Below are positions 8,617 to 16,505 of a stretch of 64,000 nucleotides of DNA, in pieces (the first letter of the stretch is position 1; every line of letters starts with the position of its first letter). The stretch is from Anaerolineae bacterium. GTDB lineage: Bacteria > Chloroflexota > Anaerolineae > Promineifilales > Promineifilaceae. The translations under genes and the position numbers were made by a program. The stretch lies in assembly GCA_007123775.1 (NCBI GenBank), contig SLGK01000114.1, forward strand, positions 1-64,000. The letters run 5' to 3'. The notes beneath the pieces are model-generated. The model had not been told where the DNA came from. It saw only the letters and a program-made list of their open reading frames with translations, and ran no database searches.

Positions 8617-9425
8617 TTTTTCCGGCCTTGTTCTGCATGGTTGCGACCAACGTATAGCAGGTGATCAGCCGCGCCGCGTAGAGTGGGGTCCTGGCCTAAA
8701 CGATAATTGAGATCAACCCATAACTCCCAGGCTTCGCCTTGCAGGGCGTTGATTTTCTCTTCGTGCCCGGCGACAATGCCCTCGCAGCCAATCAGCCCCA
8801 GGGTGGTGAAGCCGGCCGCTTCCATAAACGGTATGATCTCGTCAGGATGGGCAAAGTAGGCGTTGGTGAAGCCGTGGGCCTGGTCGTGGACACCGGTTTG
8901 TAACAATTGCGCCACGTATTCCCGGTTCTCCACGATCCATTCGGGGTAGCCCTGGGCGGCATTGCGGAGGGGCTCGAACCGGGTGATAAAAGCGGCAAAG
9001 AGGATGCCGTTGGGTTTCAGGACGCGCCGCGCTTCGGCGACGGCTTGCTGGCGTTCAACGGCCGTTAGCAGATGGTAGAGCGGACCTAACAGCAAAACGC
9101 TGTCGTAAACGGCCGTCCCCAGCGGTGACAAGTCCAGCGCGTTAACCGGCAGGATTTGCGCCAGGGTGACGCCGGCGGCCTGCGCTTTCTCCGCAGCCAG
9201 CGCCAGATTCGCCTCAGACAGGTCGGTCAGGGTCACGCGGTAGCCGGCGGCCGCCAGAGCGATGGCGTAACGGCCGGGGCCGCCGCCCACGTCCAGAATA
9301 GCGGCCGGGGGCGGTGGCAGAAATTGGCGCAGCGCCCGCAGCGTAACGGCAAACTCGGTGCGATGGCGCTCCAGCCGCTCCCATTCTCTCTCGGCGTTGC
9401 GATCATAATGTGCCTGTACGCTCAT
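8613..9425 (-). CDS. class I SAM-dependent methyltransferase
   Basis: Protein of 270 residues with SAM motif I (ILDVGGGPGRYAIALAAAGY), motif II acidic residue (TLTDLS) and a motif IV-like LLLGPLYHLL. Methylates an unknown small molecule. It overlaps the isochorismatase-like gene upstream by 4 bp (ATGA), so the two are probably translated together; the AbiE pair follows immediately downstream, which may be coincidental read-through. Confidence 0.85.
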   Translation of the reverse strand: MSVQAHYDRNAEREWERLERHRTEFAVTLRALRQFLPPPPAAILDVGGGPGRYAIALAAAGYRVTLTDLSEANLALAAEKAQAAGVTLAQILPVNALDLSPLGTAVYDSVLLLGPLYHLLTAVERQQAVAEARRVLKPNGILFAAFITRFEPLRNAAQGYPEWIVENREYVAQLLQTGVHDQAHGFTNAYFAHPDEIIPFMEAAGFTTLGLIGCEGIVAGHEEKINALQGEAWELWVDLNYRLGQDPTLRGAADHLLYVGRNHAEQGRKN

Positions 9426-9913
9426 CGGGAAGATGCCTCTAGTTCCGCCAGGGTTATGCGCGGCGATAGCTCCAGGGTGAATTGGGTGTAACGGCCGTTC
9501 ATCCCGGCAATGCCCTCTGCCAAAATCGCGCTGCGAAAACCGCGCTCCTGCGCCCCGCGTGCGGTGGACAGCACGCAGAACTCGGCGACATAGCCGGAGA
9601 CGGCAACCAGGTCAACCCCGTCTGCTTGCAGCAGCGCGTCCAATTCGGTCTCCCAAAAGGCGTTGTAATGTCGCTTGGACAGGCGCGTATCGTCTGGCCG
9701 GCAGTCGAACTGCTCGTGAATGGCCCAGGCGTATGAACCGGCCGGTTTCTTGGTGGAACTGTGCTGCACAAAAACGAGCGGCCACCTGCGCTGGCGAAAG
9801 AGGGCAATGGCGGCATTGATGGTGGGTACGGCCGTCTGGAATTCAGCCAAATTGGGGTTGTCATCGCCAAAAAAATCGTTTTGTGGATCGAGGATGAGCA
9901 AGGCGGGTTTCAT
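9422..9913 (-). CDS. isochorismatase-family cysteine hydrolase
   Basis: Protein of 163 residues. The catalytic triad of the family can be placed: Asp in LILDPQNDFF near residue 9, Lys in RLSKRHYNAF near 80 and Cys in GYVAEFCVLSTARGA near 112, with the usual cis-peptide neighbourhood. Members hydrolyse amides or esters such as nicotinamide or isochorismate. The substrate is not determinable. Upstream partner of a methyltransferase with a 4-bp overlap. Confidence 0.85.
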   Translation of the reverse strand: MKPALLILDPQNDFFGDDNPNLAEFQTAVPTINAAIALFRQRRWPLVFVQHSSTKKPAGSYAWAIHEQFDCRPDDTRLSKRHYNAFWETELDALLQADGVDLVAVSGYVAEFCVLSTARGAQERGFRSAILAEGIAGMNGRYTQFTLELSPRITLAELEASSR

Positions 9914-9973
9914 GATTCATCTCCTGACAAATGGAGCGTTTCGACCAATTCCTAATGCGCTATAATCACCTGC

Positions 9974-10465
9974 ATGGATAATCGTAACCAACTTCCCCTA
10001 ACGGTCAAATGCGAAACCCTTCTTGGAGATTTCGTCACATTACCTCGCGAGCGGTTGGCTTTTCGCCCGGCTGTGTATGCGATTGTTCTTCGTGAAGATA
10101 AAGTATTGCTTCTAAACACGCGCAGCACCGGTAAATACTCTTTGCCCGGCGGCGGGGTTGATTTGGGCGAGCGTATGGAAGACGCGCTGCATCGAGAGGT
10201 GCGAGAGGAAACCGGCTTGCGGATTGCCATTGATCGTTATGCCGGCTTCAAAGAGCATTTTTTCTATTACGAGCCCTGGGATGAAGCCTATCATAGCTTT
10301 CTCTTCTTTTATCTCTGCCGCCCTCTTTCACTTGATCTGTTGGCAAATGAGGCCATAGAAGACGGCGAAGTAGAGTCGCCACAATGGATAAGCATCGCTG
10401 ATCTCCATGCCAGAGAACTACAATCTCATGGGGATTTGATTATGAATATCTTGAAGCGTGTATAG
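9974..10465 (+). CDS. Nudix hydrolase
   Basis: Protein of 163 residues with a complete Nudix box, GGGVDLGERMEDALHREV followed by REETGL, giving the pattern G-x5-E-x7-R-E-x-x-E-E-x-G. It would cleave nucleoside-diphosphate-linked compounds using Mg2+. Divergent from the minus-strand block. A hairpin follows its stop codon. Confidence 0.88.
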   Translation: MDNRNQLPLTVKCETLLGDFVTLPRERLAFRPAVYAIVLREDKVLLLNTRSTGKYSLPGGGVDLGERMEDALHREVREETGLRIAIDRYAGFKEHFFYYEPWDEAYHSFLFFYLCRPLSLDLLANEAIEDGEVESPQWISIADLHARELQSHGDLIMNILKRV

Positions 10466-10481
10466 GCGCTTACGCGCCAAC

Positions 10482-10501
10482 ATCGACAAAAAATTGTCGA
10501 T
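10482..10501 (+). terminator. possible terminator hairpin after the Nudix gene
   Basis: A perfect inverted repeat, ATCGACAA and TTGTCGAT around AAAA, sits 17 bp after the stop. It has no clean T-run downstream, so it may be a weak terminator or only an mRNA 3'-end hairpin. Confidence 0.4.
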
Positions 10502-10512
10502 AATAATTAATT

Positions 10513-10600
10513 GGTGAATTCGTGAATTTGTGAATTTGTGAATTGTTAATGACATTACCGGAGGCGCTCATTAACAATTCAGCAATTCAACAGTTCAACA
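10513..10600. repeat. GTGAATT tandem repeat with an inverted copy
   Basis: Four heptamer-like units (GTGAATT plus one base) run into GAATTGTTAATGA at 10540-10552, whose exact inverse TCATTAACAATTC lies at 10568-10580, followed by degenerate inverse units (CAATTCA, CAGTTCA). The whole is a large palindrome between two convergent genes and overlaps the 3' end of the phosphotransferase gene by a few bases. Confidence 0.7.
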
Positions 10601-11623
10601 ATAAGTTATTCTTTTTCCAGCATTGTCTGCCCTGCGAGCCGCGTCTATCGTACCATCGGGCAGAAAGTTGGAGACCAGGTAGCGCAGAGATTGCGCCCGA
10701 TCCTGGCCGCCTTCGTTGGATGAGAGCAACTGCTCACAGAACAGGGCAATGTCTTCGATGATTCGTTCGTAGCGGTAATAGGCCAGCGCCCGCGGGTTGA
10801 TCGTGACCGACCCATACCCCTGATAAAACAGCGCTTCCTCTTCTTGAGCATTATAACCCACAAATCCCTGCGCGCCGCCGATGAACATCAAATCCCGCTC
10901 CTTGGGGGTCAGCGCCGGGTCGTCCCAGTCCACGATGTAGAGGGTATCACGGCCGTCAACCAGGACGTTGCTGGCGTGGACGTCGGCGTGGCACAGGACA
11001 AGTTCCAGCGGTTCCCGCGCTAACGACTCGGCCAACTGTTCCGCCCGCCGCACCAGGTCGAGAATCTCGACGCGCCGGCTGAGCAGAAAGGCAGCCAATT
11101 CCAGGGCGACCGGGTCGTCGTAAACGTCGCTCTGGACGCGCTCTAAAAACATCCTGACCATCTCACGCCAGCGAGGCGCATACGCTTCTTGCCGGAGATG
11201 GGCTCTTATGGCCGGCGGCACGGTCAGCGTGTGTAGTTTGTTGAGCGCCGCGCCGAACGTTATCCACTGCGCCGCCGACAGCTTGACTTCACGGCCGTTA
11301 CGGCCGTTTACAAATGGGTATAAAATCGCCGTGAAGGCGTCCAGCCTTGCCCAAAGCTGCCCGGTTTTTGTTGTCAGGGGGGTGATGATTTGCTGAATTC
11401 CCTGGTCGTGGAGAAAGTGGGGGAGGGTAACGGCTGTTTCGTTAAAAGCGCCGCTTCTCAACTTTAGAAAGTAAGCGGTCTCGTTGGCGGTTTCGATGCG
11501 GTAAACGGCCGTGTTCTGGTCTGCACCCAGTGGGAGAAAGATGATCTGAACGGCCGTTATGCCATAGGCAGCCTGCAAACAGGCAGCAATCCTGGCCACG
11601 GGGATGTCCGGTTTTTCAAGCAT
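10595..11623 (-). CDS. phosphotransferase of the aminoglycoside-phosphotransferase (APH) superfamily
   Basis: Protein of 342 residues with kinase-like fold. The catalytic loop VLCHADVHASNVLV (H-x-D-x4-N) and the metal-binding YIVDWDDPAL (D-W-D) are clear. The N-terminal lobe shows the ATP-site Lys region (AYFLKLRSG). Enzymes of this group phosphorylate aminoglycosides, choline, homoserine or other hydroxylated small molecules; the substrate is not decidable here. The ATG at 11623 is preferred to one seven codons upstream. It overlaps the upstream GNAT gene by 8 bp. Confidence 0.85.
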   Translation of the reverse strand: MLEKPDIPVARIAACLQAAYGITAVQIIFLPLGADQNTAVYRIETANETAYFLKLRSGAFNETAVTLPHFLHDQGIQQIITPLTTKTGQLWARLDAFTAILYPFVNGRNGREVKLSAAQWITFGAALNKLHTLTVPPAIRAHLRQEAYAPRWREMVRMFLERVQSDVYDDPVALELAAFLLSRRVEILDLVRRAEQLAESLAREPLELVLCHADVHASNVLVDGRDTLYIVDWDDPALTPKERDLMFIGGAQGFVGYNAQEEEALFYQGYGSVTINPRALAYYRYERIIEDIALFCEQLLSSNEGGQDRAQSLRYLVSNFLPDGTIDAARRADNAGKRITYC

Positions 11624-12167
11624 GGACGGCCGCAAACTCCTCACGGGTCATGCCCAGCAGCAGCCAATCGTAATGTTTCCCTTGCGTGTAACCCATGCGC
11701 CGCAGCCGTCCCTCTTCCTGGAAGCCGAGCCGCCGGTGCAGTTCAACCGAACCGCTGTTGAAGTCATAGATATGCACGTTTACCTTCTGGTAGCGCAGTT
11801 CATCAAAAAAGTAGTGCAGGACAATCCGGATGGCTTCTGTGGCATAGCCTTTGCGCCAATACGCGCGACGAATGCCCAGCCCATATTGAAATGAGCCGTT
11901 ACGCGGGTCGCAGGTATGGGTATTGAGCGTTCCCACAAACTCGCCCTCCCGGTTTTCGATGACCCAGCGGTACTCGTCGTTTTTAGGCTGCGCCAGGGCC
12001 AGATCGGCCGTCCATTTCTTCACAGCTTCTTGGGACTGGGGAAAGGTAATGTTATCTGTGGTTTGTGCGAAGTAGGTATCCTGGCCCCATTCAAAGAAGT
12101 GGACCCAATCCTCTGCTGCAACAGCCCGTAGTGTGACCAGTTCGCCCTGCCAATAATTGTTACTCAT
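11616..12167 (-). CDS. GNAT-family N-acetyltransferase (RimJ/RimL-like)
   Basis: Protein of 183 residues that aligns in pattern with the RimJ/RimL group: N-terminal GELVTLRAVAAEDW, a central LGIRRAYWRKGYATEAIRI acetyl-CoA motif and the terminal NSGSVELHRRLGFQEEGRLR. It would acetylate an amino group of a protein N-terminus or small molecule. AAGGAG lies 9 nt before the ATG at 12167. Coupled with the phosphotransferase gene downstream. Confidence 0.87.
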   Translation of the reverse strand: MSNNYWQGELVTLRAVAAEDWVHFFEWGQDTYFAQTTDNITFPQSQEAVKKWTADLALAQPKNDEYRWVIENREGEFVGTLNTHTCDPRNGSFQYGLGIRRAYWRKGYATEAIRIVLHYFFDELRYQKVNVHIYDFNSGSVELHRRLGFQEEGRLRRMGYTQGKHYDWLLLGMTREEFAAVHA

Positions 12168-12251
12168 CCGGCATCGCTCCTTGTTGATAGCCTGCACTTG
12201 AGCAGTCAGGGATTTCTTCTCTTAGGGTAGTCATTGCGTTACTCTCCATTC

Positions 12252-12740
12252 TTACTTGAGAATGAATTGTCCGTTCTCTCGATAGGATTGCAGGTCGGCT
12301 AAAGTTTCACGGTAGAGGTCGGAAATATCAGGCAGGCTGTCTAAGGCAAAAAAACGGGCGTTGATTGTTTCATCCGTTTGTGTCTGCAAATCGCCTGACC
12401 ATTCATCAACGACAAAAACAAGGCTAAACATTTGATAGGGGTCGCCATAGGAAGCAACGAAAGAAAAGCGCTGTTCCGAGTAGATAGCAATAGGATAGGC
12501 GGAGAGAACGGTAAGTCCGGTTTCTTCCAGCACTTCCCGCTTAAGGCAGTCGAAAATAGATTCTTCCAGTTCGATGCTGCCGGCGGGCATGACCCAGGCT
12601 CCATTGTCGCTGCGGCGAACGAGCAGGATACGGCCGTTTTCATCTTGAATAATCGCTCTGGCGGCAATGGCGAAGATTTTTCGCTGGCCGATAAGCTGGC
12701 GCAATTGCCCCAGATAGGATTGATGATAATCTGTTGACAA
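12252..12740 (-). CDS. Nudix hydrolase
   Basis: Protein of 162 residues. Nudix box PAGSIELEESIFDCLKREV then LEETGL is complete. The N-terminal segment (KIFAIAARAIIQDENGRILLV) matches a decayed fragment at 16449-16490, so this gene family has been duplicated locally. Substrate unknown. Confidence 0.87.
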   Translation of the reverse strand: MSTDYHQSYLGQLRQLIGQRKIFAIAARAIIQDENGRILLVRRSDNGAWVMPAGSIELEESIFDCLKREVLEETGLTVLSAYPIAIYSEQRFSFVASYGDPYQMFSLVFVVDEWSGDLQTQTDETINARFFALDSLPDISDLYRETLADLQSYRENGQFILK

Positions 12741-12754
12741 TAGAGTTGTCCTCT

Positions 12755-12817
12755 GAAAATGTAACCCAGGTCGTTAACCTGGAAATGCAGCAGGTTGGCA
12801 ACCTGCGTTACGTTTTC
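12755..12817. repeat. miniature inverted-repeat element
   Basis: A 63-bp imperfect palindrome: the left end GAAAATGTAACCCAGGT mirrors the right end ACCTGCGTTACGTTTTC with few mismatches, with inner CAGGTT/AACCTG arms. No coding capacity. It may be a MITE or a REP-type element. Confidence 0.65.
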
Positions 12818-12875
12818 ATTCGCTAATTAGCCCATTTGCTGGTGCCTCGTGGCGTGTGTTGTCTCCTCGCGTAAA

Positions 12876-12924
12876 TGTAGGGCGATTTTCCAAATCGCCG
12901 CCCGATTTGAAAAATCGGGCTACA
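12876..12924. repeat. short palindromic element with two nested hairpins
   Basis: 49 bp bounded by TGTAG and CTACA, containing GGCGATTT/AAATCGCC and GCCCGATTT/AAATCGGGC hairpins side by side. The pattern of two hairpins inside a shared outer inverted repeat is typical of small extragenic mobile repeats. Confidence 0.65.
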
Positions 12925-12935
12925 GCGGTACGCCT

Positions 12936-13403
12936 TTACCGGCATCTGTTCTGCTGCAAAAATTGCCGAATCATGCCTGCCTTTTCCGGGCGGCCCAACT
13001 TCAGATACGCTCCATACTCGTAGGCCAACGACAGAACGGGAATTTGCAAGCCATCAATTTCAAGCCAGCGCCGGTGTTGCGCCACCTGGATGGGCGCTTC
13101 CCACGTCTGGTCGTCCAGCCGTTTGGCAACGTCGCCCATGATCTCTACCCGGACACCATCCATTTCCAGCCGGCCCAGGTAAGAGCGTATCCGCTCAGAG
13201 ACCAGGTAGCGCACAGGCTCAACAAGGTAAGCGGACAAACGGCCTTCAATCTCGAATGCGCCATCTCGATCAGTCTGAATGTCAATGTCGTTTACGGTAA
13301 TCGCCATGCCTTGCAACGACATGCCCAAACTGCCGGTGATGGCCCACGGGCTGCGGCAATCTTGCAGGGAAATGCAGATTTTGCGCAGAACGTTTTTGTG
13401 CAT
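12936..13403 (-). CDS. nucleotidyltransferase-like hypothetical protein
   Basis: 155 residues from ATG 13403 (a GTG five codons upstream is possible). The segment WAITGSLGMSLQGMAITVND followed by IDIQTD resembles the GS-x(n)-D-x-D motif of minimal nucleotidyltransferases, and the C-terminal LSLAYEYGAYLKLGRPEKA resembles uncharacterised nucleotidyltransferase-like proteins. No recognisable antitoxin-like neighbour. Activity is a family-level guess. Confidence 0.6.
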   Translation of the reverse strand: MHKNVLRKICISLQDCRSPWAITGSLGMSLQGMAITVNDIDIQTDRDGAFEIEGRLSAYLVEPVRYLVSERIRSYLGRLEMDGVRVEIMGDVAKRLDDQTWEAPIQVAQHRRWLEIDGLQIPVLSLAYEYGAYLKLGRPEKAGMIRQFLQQNRCR

Positions 13404-13439
13404 AACTTTTTGCCCCACCGAGCGGATTGAGCAGGCGTA

Positions 13440-13895
13440 TTACACAACTTGTTGCCACAGGGCAGTCACTTTGCCCTCCGGATCGATCTCTTGTTCAATG
13501 AATCCCAGTTTAGCGTACAGCCTGCGGGCAATTTCATTGTCATTCTGGTAGGAAATCAGTATCTCGTGTCCGTCTGGTTCTTGCGCAATTCGGGCAATGA
13601 TCGCGCTTATGGCGCTTTTCCCATAACCTTGACGCTGGTGGGATTTATCTATCATTACGCGGAATATTTTCCATTTATTGGCGAAAATGTCGCGTCCCCA
13701 AAGCACATAGCCGACCAACTGGTCGCGTTCATTATAAATCGCGGTTGATCTCGCGTCCGGATAAAATTGGGATTCAGCGATTGAATACAAGTTACTGGGA
13801 ACAAAGCCTTCTTGATCCAGGGCTAGTTCCAGGGCGATACAAGCTTTCCAATTGTTAGCGGTCACTGGTTCTAAACGGATTTTTGTGTTTTCCAT
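13440..13895 (-). CDS. GNAT-family N-acetyltransferase (spermidine acetyltransferase-like)
   Basis: Protein of 151 residues. Acetyl-CoA motif: RVMIDKSHQRQGYGKSAI; closing motif: NDNEIARRLYAKLGFIEQ. The N-terminal pattern IRLEPVTANNWKACIALEL with VPSNLYSIAESQF is the one seen in BltD/PaiA-like polyamine acetyltransferases, so a polyamine substrate is plausible but not shown. Confidence 0.85.
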   Translation of the reverse strand: MENTKIRLEPVTANNWKACIALELALDQEGFVPSNLYSIAESQFYPDARSTAIYNERDQLVGYVLWGRDIFANKWKIFRVMIDKSHQRQGYGKSAISAIIARIAQEPDGHEILISYQNDNEIARRLYAKLGFIEQEIDPEGKVTALWQQVV

Positions 13896-13920
13896 TTCTC
13901 ATTGTCTTGTACTCAGTTTA

Positions 13921-14610
13921 TTAAGCCCAAACTTCCAGTTCAAGCAGCCGTTGCAGCTCGCCAATGCCGCTGACCTCGTAATCGGCAATGTCGCCGCCTT
14001 TCTTGGGCTTCTGGCTCAGTAGAACCGTCTTCATACCGGCCGATTTGGCGCCGATTACGTCGTGGGTAAGGGAATCGCCCACGTAAAGGGATTTGTCTGG
14101 CTGCGCGTCCACGCGGGCCAGGGCGTGCAAAAATATCGCCGGGTCCGGTTTGTATATGCCAATTTCGCCGGCGATTATAATCGTATCAAAATAGCTGTCG
14201 AGACCGGAACTTCTGATGCGTTCCTTTTGTTCTGCCGCGTCGTAGGCGTTGGTAATCAGTCCCGTCTTTGTTTTTCGTTTAACGGCCGTCAGAAGTTCCT
14301 CAACGCCGGCAAACGGGACGCACAATTCGAGCAGTTTGCCGCGGTAGAGCGCCAGATAATCATCATGCCACGTTATCTGGTGCCTGGCAAAGCTGTTTCG
14401 CAACCTGAAGGGGTGCATCTGCAAGGGATCGATCTCATTTTGGGCGACCAGATCGTGGAACTTCATAATCTCGGCAACGGCCGTTTCCAAAAAATCCTCA
14501 AACGCAACCGCTGCCCCTGTGTGGGCATACAGCCACCGCAAGCTCCGGATATCGGCGGCGACAAAGTCAACCAGCGTGCCATCAAAATCGAACAGGATAG
14601 CCTGGAACAT
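13921..14610 (-). CDS. HAD-superfamily hydrolase
   Basis: Protein of 229 residues with all HAD motifs: FDFDGTLVDF (nucleophile Asp near residue 8), TGLITNAYD (motif II), KPDPAIF (motif III Lys) and VGDSLTHDVIGAKSAGM (motif IV). A helical cap lies between motifs I and II. The arrangement is close to YjjG-type nucleotidases and phosphoglycolate phosphatases. Monocistronic. Confidence 0.88.
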   Translation of the reverse strand: MFQAILFDFDGTLVDFVAADIRSLRWLYAHTGAAVAFEDFLETAVAEIMKFHDLVAQNEIDPLQMHPFRLRNSFARHQITWHDDYLALYRGKLLELCVPFAGVEELLTAVKRKTKTGLITNAYDAAEQKERIRSSGLDSYFDTIIIAGEIGIYKPDPAIFLHALARVDAQPDKSLYVGDSLTHDVIGAKSAGMKTVLLSQKPKKGGDIADYEVSGIGELQRLLELEVWA

Positions 14611-14732
14611 GAGGTTTATACGCGCTGGCTTAATGACGCGGCGCCTTAGCTTCCTGGCAGAACTTTGCGCCTTTGCACACGCAGCGCCGTGACTTCGCGA
14701 ATGCAGCCGGTGGCGAGGACCAAACTGCCCCG

Positions 14733-15326
14733 TTATTCTCCGAACAGAGAGCGCAATACGGGACTCTTAAACTCTGTGGCCAAACAATCCATGTAGATCA
14801 TATCCCACCGCTTCCCGTTGATCATTTTTACTTCACGCCGCCGCCCAATCACCTGAAAGCCGGCTTTTTCATAGGCGCGGACCCCTGCTTCGTTGTAGGC
14901 CACCACTTTAAGCATGACATTGTGCAGGTTTAGAATGTTGAAGGCATAATCCAACATCAACCGCGTTGCCTCCGTGCCATACCCTTTGCCCTGGCACGCT
15001 CTTTCACCAATGACTATACCAAACTCCGCTTTTTGCTCGGCGATGTCGCTCAGGTAGGTAAAGCCAATTGGACGCAAGGTGTCTTTTTCATAGATGGTGA
15101 AAAACACGAAACTTTTATCTTTGCTAAACCGGGCATAAACTTCTGCTTCTTCTTCCAGGGTGACCGGGCGCATACTTCTGGTTGTGTAGTTGACGCTAAA
15201 GTCGTTACTCCACCGATTGTACAGGGGAATCATTTCTTGTTGGAGAGGGCCTAGCGCCACACGCTCTCCGGCAAAATTGATAATGGGCTGCGCTGAGGAT
15301 TTATGTTCGCCAGGTGATGAATTCAT
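14733..15326 (-). CDS. GNAT-family N-acetyltransferase
   Basis: Protein of 197 residues of the RimJ-like type. Motif A: FGIVIGERACQGKGYGTEATRLML; C-terminal NEAGVRAYEKAGFQVIGRRREVKMING. Substrate unknown. One of several related acetyltransferases in this region; sequence differences indicate independent origin rather than recent local duplication. Confidence 0.87.
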   Translation of the reverse strand: MNSSPGEHKSSAQPIINFAGERVALGPLQQEMIPLYNRWSNDFSVNYTTRSMRPVTLEEEAEVYARFSKDKSFVFFTIYEKDTLRPIGFTYLSDIAEQKAEFGIVIGERACQGKGYGTEATRLMLDYAFNILNLHNVMLKVVAYNEAGVRAYEKAGFQVIGRRREVKMINGKRWDMIYMDCLATEFKSPVLRSLFGE

Positions 15327-15347
15327 AGTTTTTTATCTCCTCGCGCG

Positions 15348-15809
15348 CTACTCGTCCGGCAGATCGAACGTGTGCTCAATCGGTTGCGGCGCGCCGTCGA
15401 GCGTGCTCACGTCGCGCGCGATGCGCCATCTGCCCTCGCCGTCACGCACCAGTTCCGCCGCGTGCCAACCGGATACGCGCACACTCGGGCCGCCGTCACG
15501 TGGACGCACCGTCGCCACCTCCCGCAGGCGTACCCGCGCGCGGTCGCCGTCGAGTACGACCTGGGTGACAGCCCATTGCACGCGCTCTACGTAGGCCGCA
15601 TGGAAGGCGTGAAGCGCCGCGGCCAGCGCGTCCTTGCCGGCGCGCGCCGTGCCGGACATCCCCTGTTGCACGATGTCGTCGGTGACGACGGACAGCGCCA
15701 GGGCGACGTCACCGGATTCCATGGCCGCAAACCAGGCGCGGTAAGCGGCTTCGATCCCGTCCCGCGCCGCCGCGTCCTCTTCTTCTGCAATTTTCCTGGC
15801 TTCGTTCAT
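15348..15809 (-). CDS. SnoaL/DUF4440-like (NTF2-fold) protein
   Basis: Protein of 153 residues with the NTF2-like signature: a helical start (AAYRAWFAAMESGDVALALSVVTDDIVQQ), then strands ending in GWHAAELVRDGEGRWRIARDV. Such proteins are small-molecule binding or isomerase folds without a universal active site. The gene is clearly richer in GC than its neighbours and lacks the ACGGCCGT octamer, which suggests recent acquisition. The ATG at 15809 is preferred. Confidence 0.75.
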   Translation of the reverse strand: MNEARKIAEEEDAAARDGIEAAYRAWFAAMESGDVALALSVVTDDIVQQGMSGTARAGKDALAAALHAFHAAYVERVQWAVTQVVLDGDRARVRLREVATVRPRDGGPSVRVSGWHAAELVRDGEGRWRIARDVSTLDGAPQPIEHTFDLPDE

Positions 15810-16309
15810 GTGGACTCTCTGCAAATAGTACGCAGATTAACGCAGATGACGCAGATCCTTCGCCATGATAGTCGTTGGCCGGCCTCAATAATCAGCCTGT
15901 TCCAGGACCAGCCAATCGTCTCGTAAAAGGGCTGCATGTCTGGCGTAAAAAGATAAAGGCGGCCAATTCCCAACTCTTTGGCGATGCTTTCCAGTTGTTG
16001 CATTAGCTGTGACCCGATTCCCTGGCGGCGATATTCGGGCCGGACGTAGACCGATGCTATCCAGGGCGAGAGGTCCTCCCGGCCGGCCATGTCATGCTCA
16101 ACCAGGCTGGCCGAGCCAACCAGGGTTGCCTCCATAAGGGCAATCACCGTCGTGGGAATTGTGCCTCGCCCCAGGCGGGACTTCAACTTTGCCACACGTT
16201 GTGCGACCGATGCGTTCGGATTGAGGCTGGCAAATGCCTCGTGATGCCACTCGGCCAGCAATGTCAGGTGTTCAGGGTGGTCGGCCAGGAACACGAGGCG
16301 TATGTTCAT
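15806..16309 (-). CDS. GNAT-family N-acetyltransferase with altered C-terminus
   Basis: Protein of 167 residues. Motif A: ASVYVRPEYRRQGIGSQLM; closing motif: LYLFTPDMQPFYETIGW. The last 19 residues are encoded by tandem ACGCAGAT-type repeats at about 15832-15858 and do not look like conserved protein, so the natural C-terminus may have been replaced. The start overlaps the stop of a 41-codon remnant upstream (ATGA). Confidence 0.8.
   Translation of the reverse strand: MNIRLVFLADHPEHLTLLAEWHHEAFASLNPNASVAQRVAKLKSRLGRGTIPTTVIALMEATLVGSASLVEHDMAGREDLSPWIASVYVRPEYRRQGIGSQLMQQLESIAKELGIGRLYLFTPDMQPFYETIGWSWNRLIIEAGQRLSWRRICVICVNLRTICREST
15832..15858. repeat. ACGCAGAT tandem repeat
   Basis: Three near-copies of ACGCAGAT in a row within the 3' end of the GNAT gene. 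Short arrays of this kind are common extragenic repeats; here they are read as protein. Confidence 0.6.
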
Positions 16310-16431
16310 GATTTAGCTTGCTGGCTAACGCTACTGCTCGCCGGCGCCACTTCGCGCAAGCGATTCAAGGGATAAAGCACATTCCCATGCACCTGTTCGG
16401 GAACCAGGTGATAAACGAATTGTTGCGCCAT
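16306..16431 (-). pseudogene. 41-residue remnant of a YHLVP-type hypothetical protein
   Basis: A short frame starting MAQQFVYHLVPEQ and continuing GNVLYPLNRLREVAP. This N-terminus (YHLVP, then LYPLN-x-L) is, from memory, that of a conserved bacterial protein family of about 170-200 residues. Here it ends after 41 codons and overlaps the GNAT start by 4 bp (ATGA). It may still be translated, coupling translation to the acetyltransferase, but the protein is truncated. Confidence 0.55.
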
Positions 16432-16448
16432 CTGTTACTACCTTTCGT

Positions 16449-16490
16449 ATCCTGAATAATCGCTTTGGCGGCGATGGCGCAGATTTTTCA
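16449..16490 (-). pseudogene. short fragment of a Nudix hydrolase gene
   Basis: About 42 bp closely resemble 12648-12690. In reverse complement they read KICAIAAKAIIQD, against KIFAIAARAIIQD in the intact Nudix gene at 12252-12740. Nothing else of that gene is recognisable here. Confidence 0.65.
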
Positions 16491-16505
16491 CCCAACATTG
16501 CCCCG

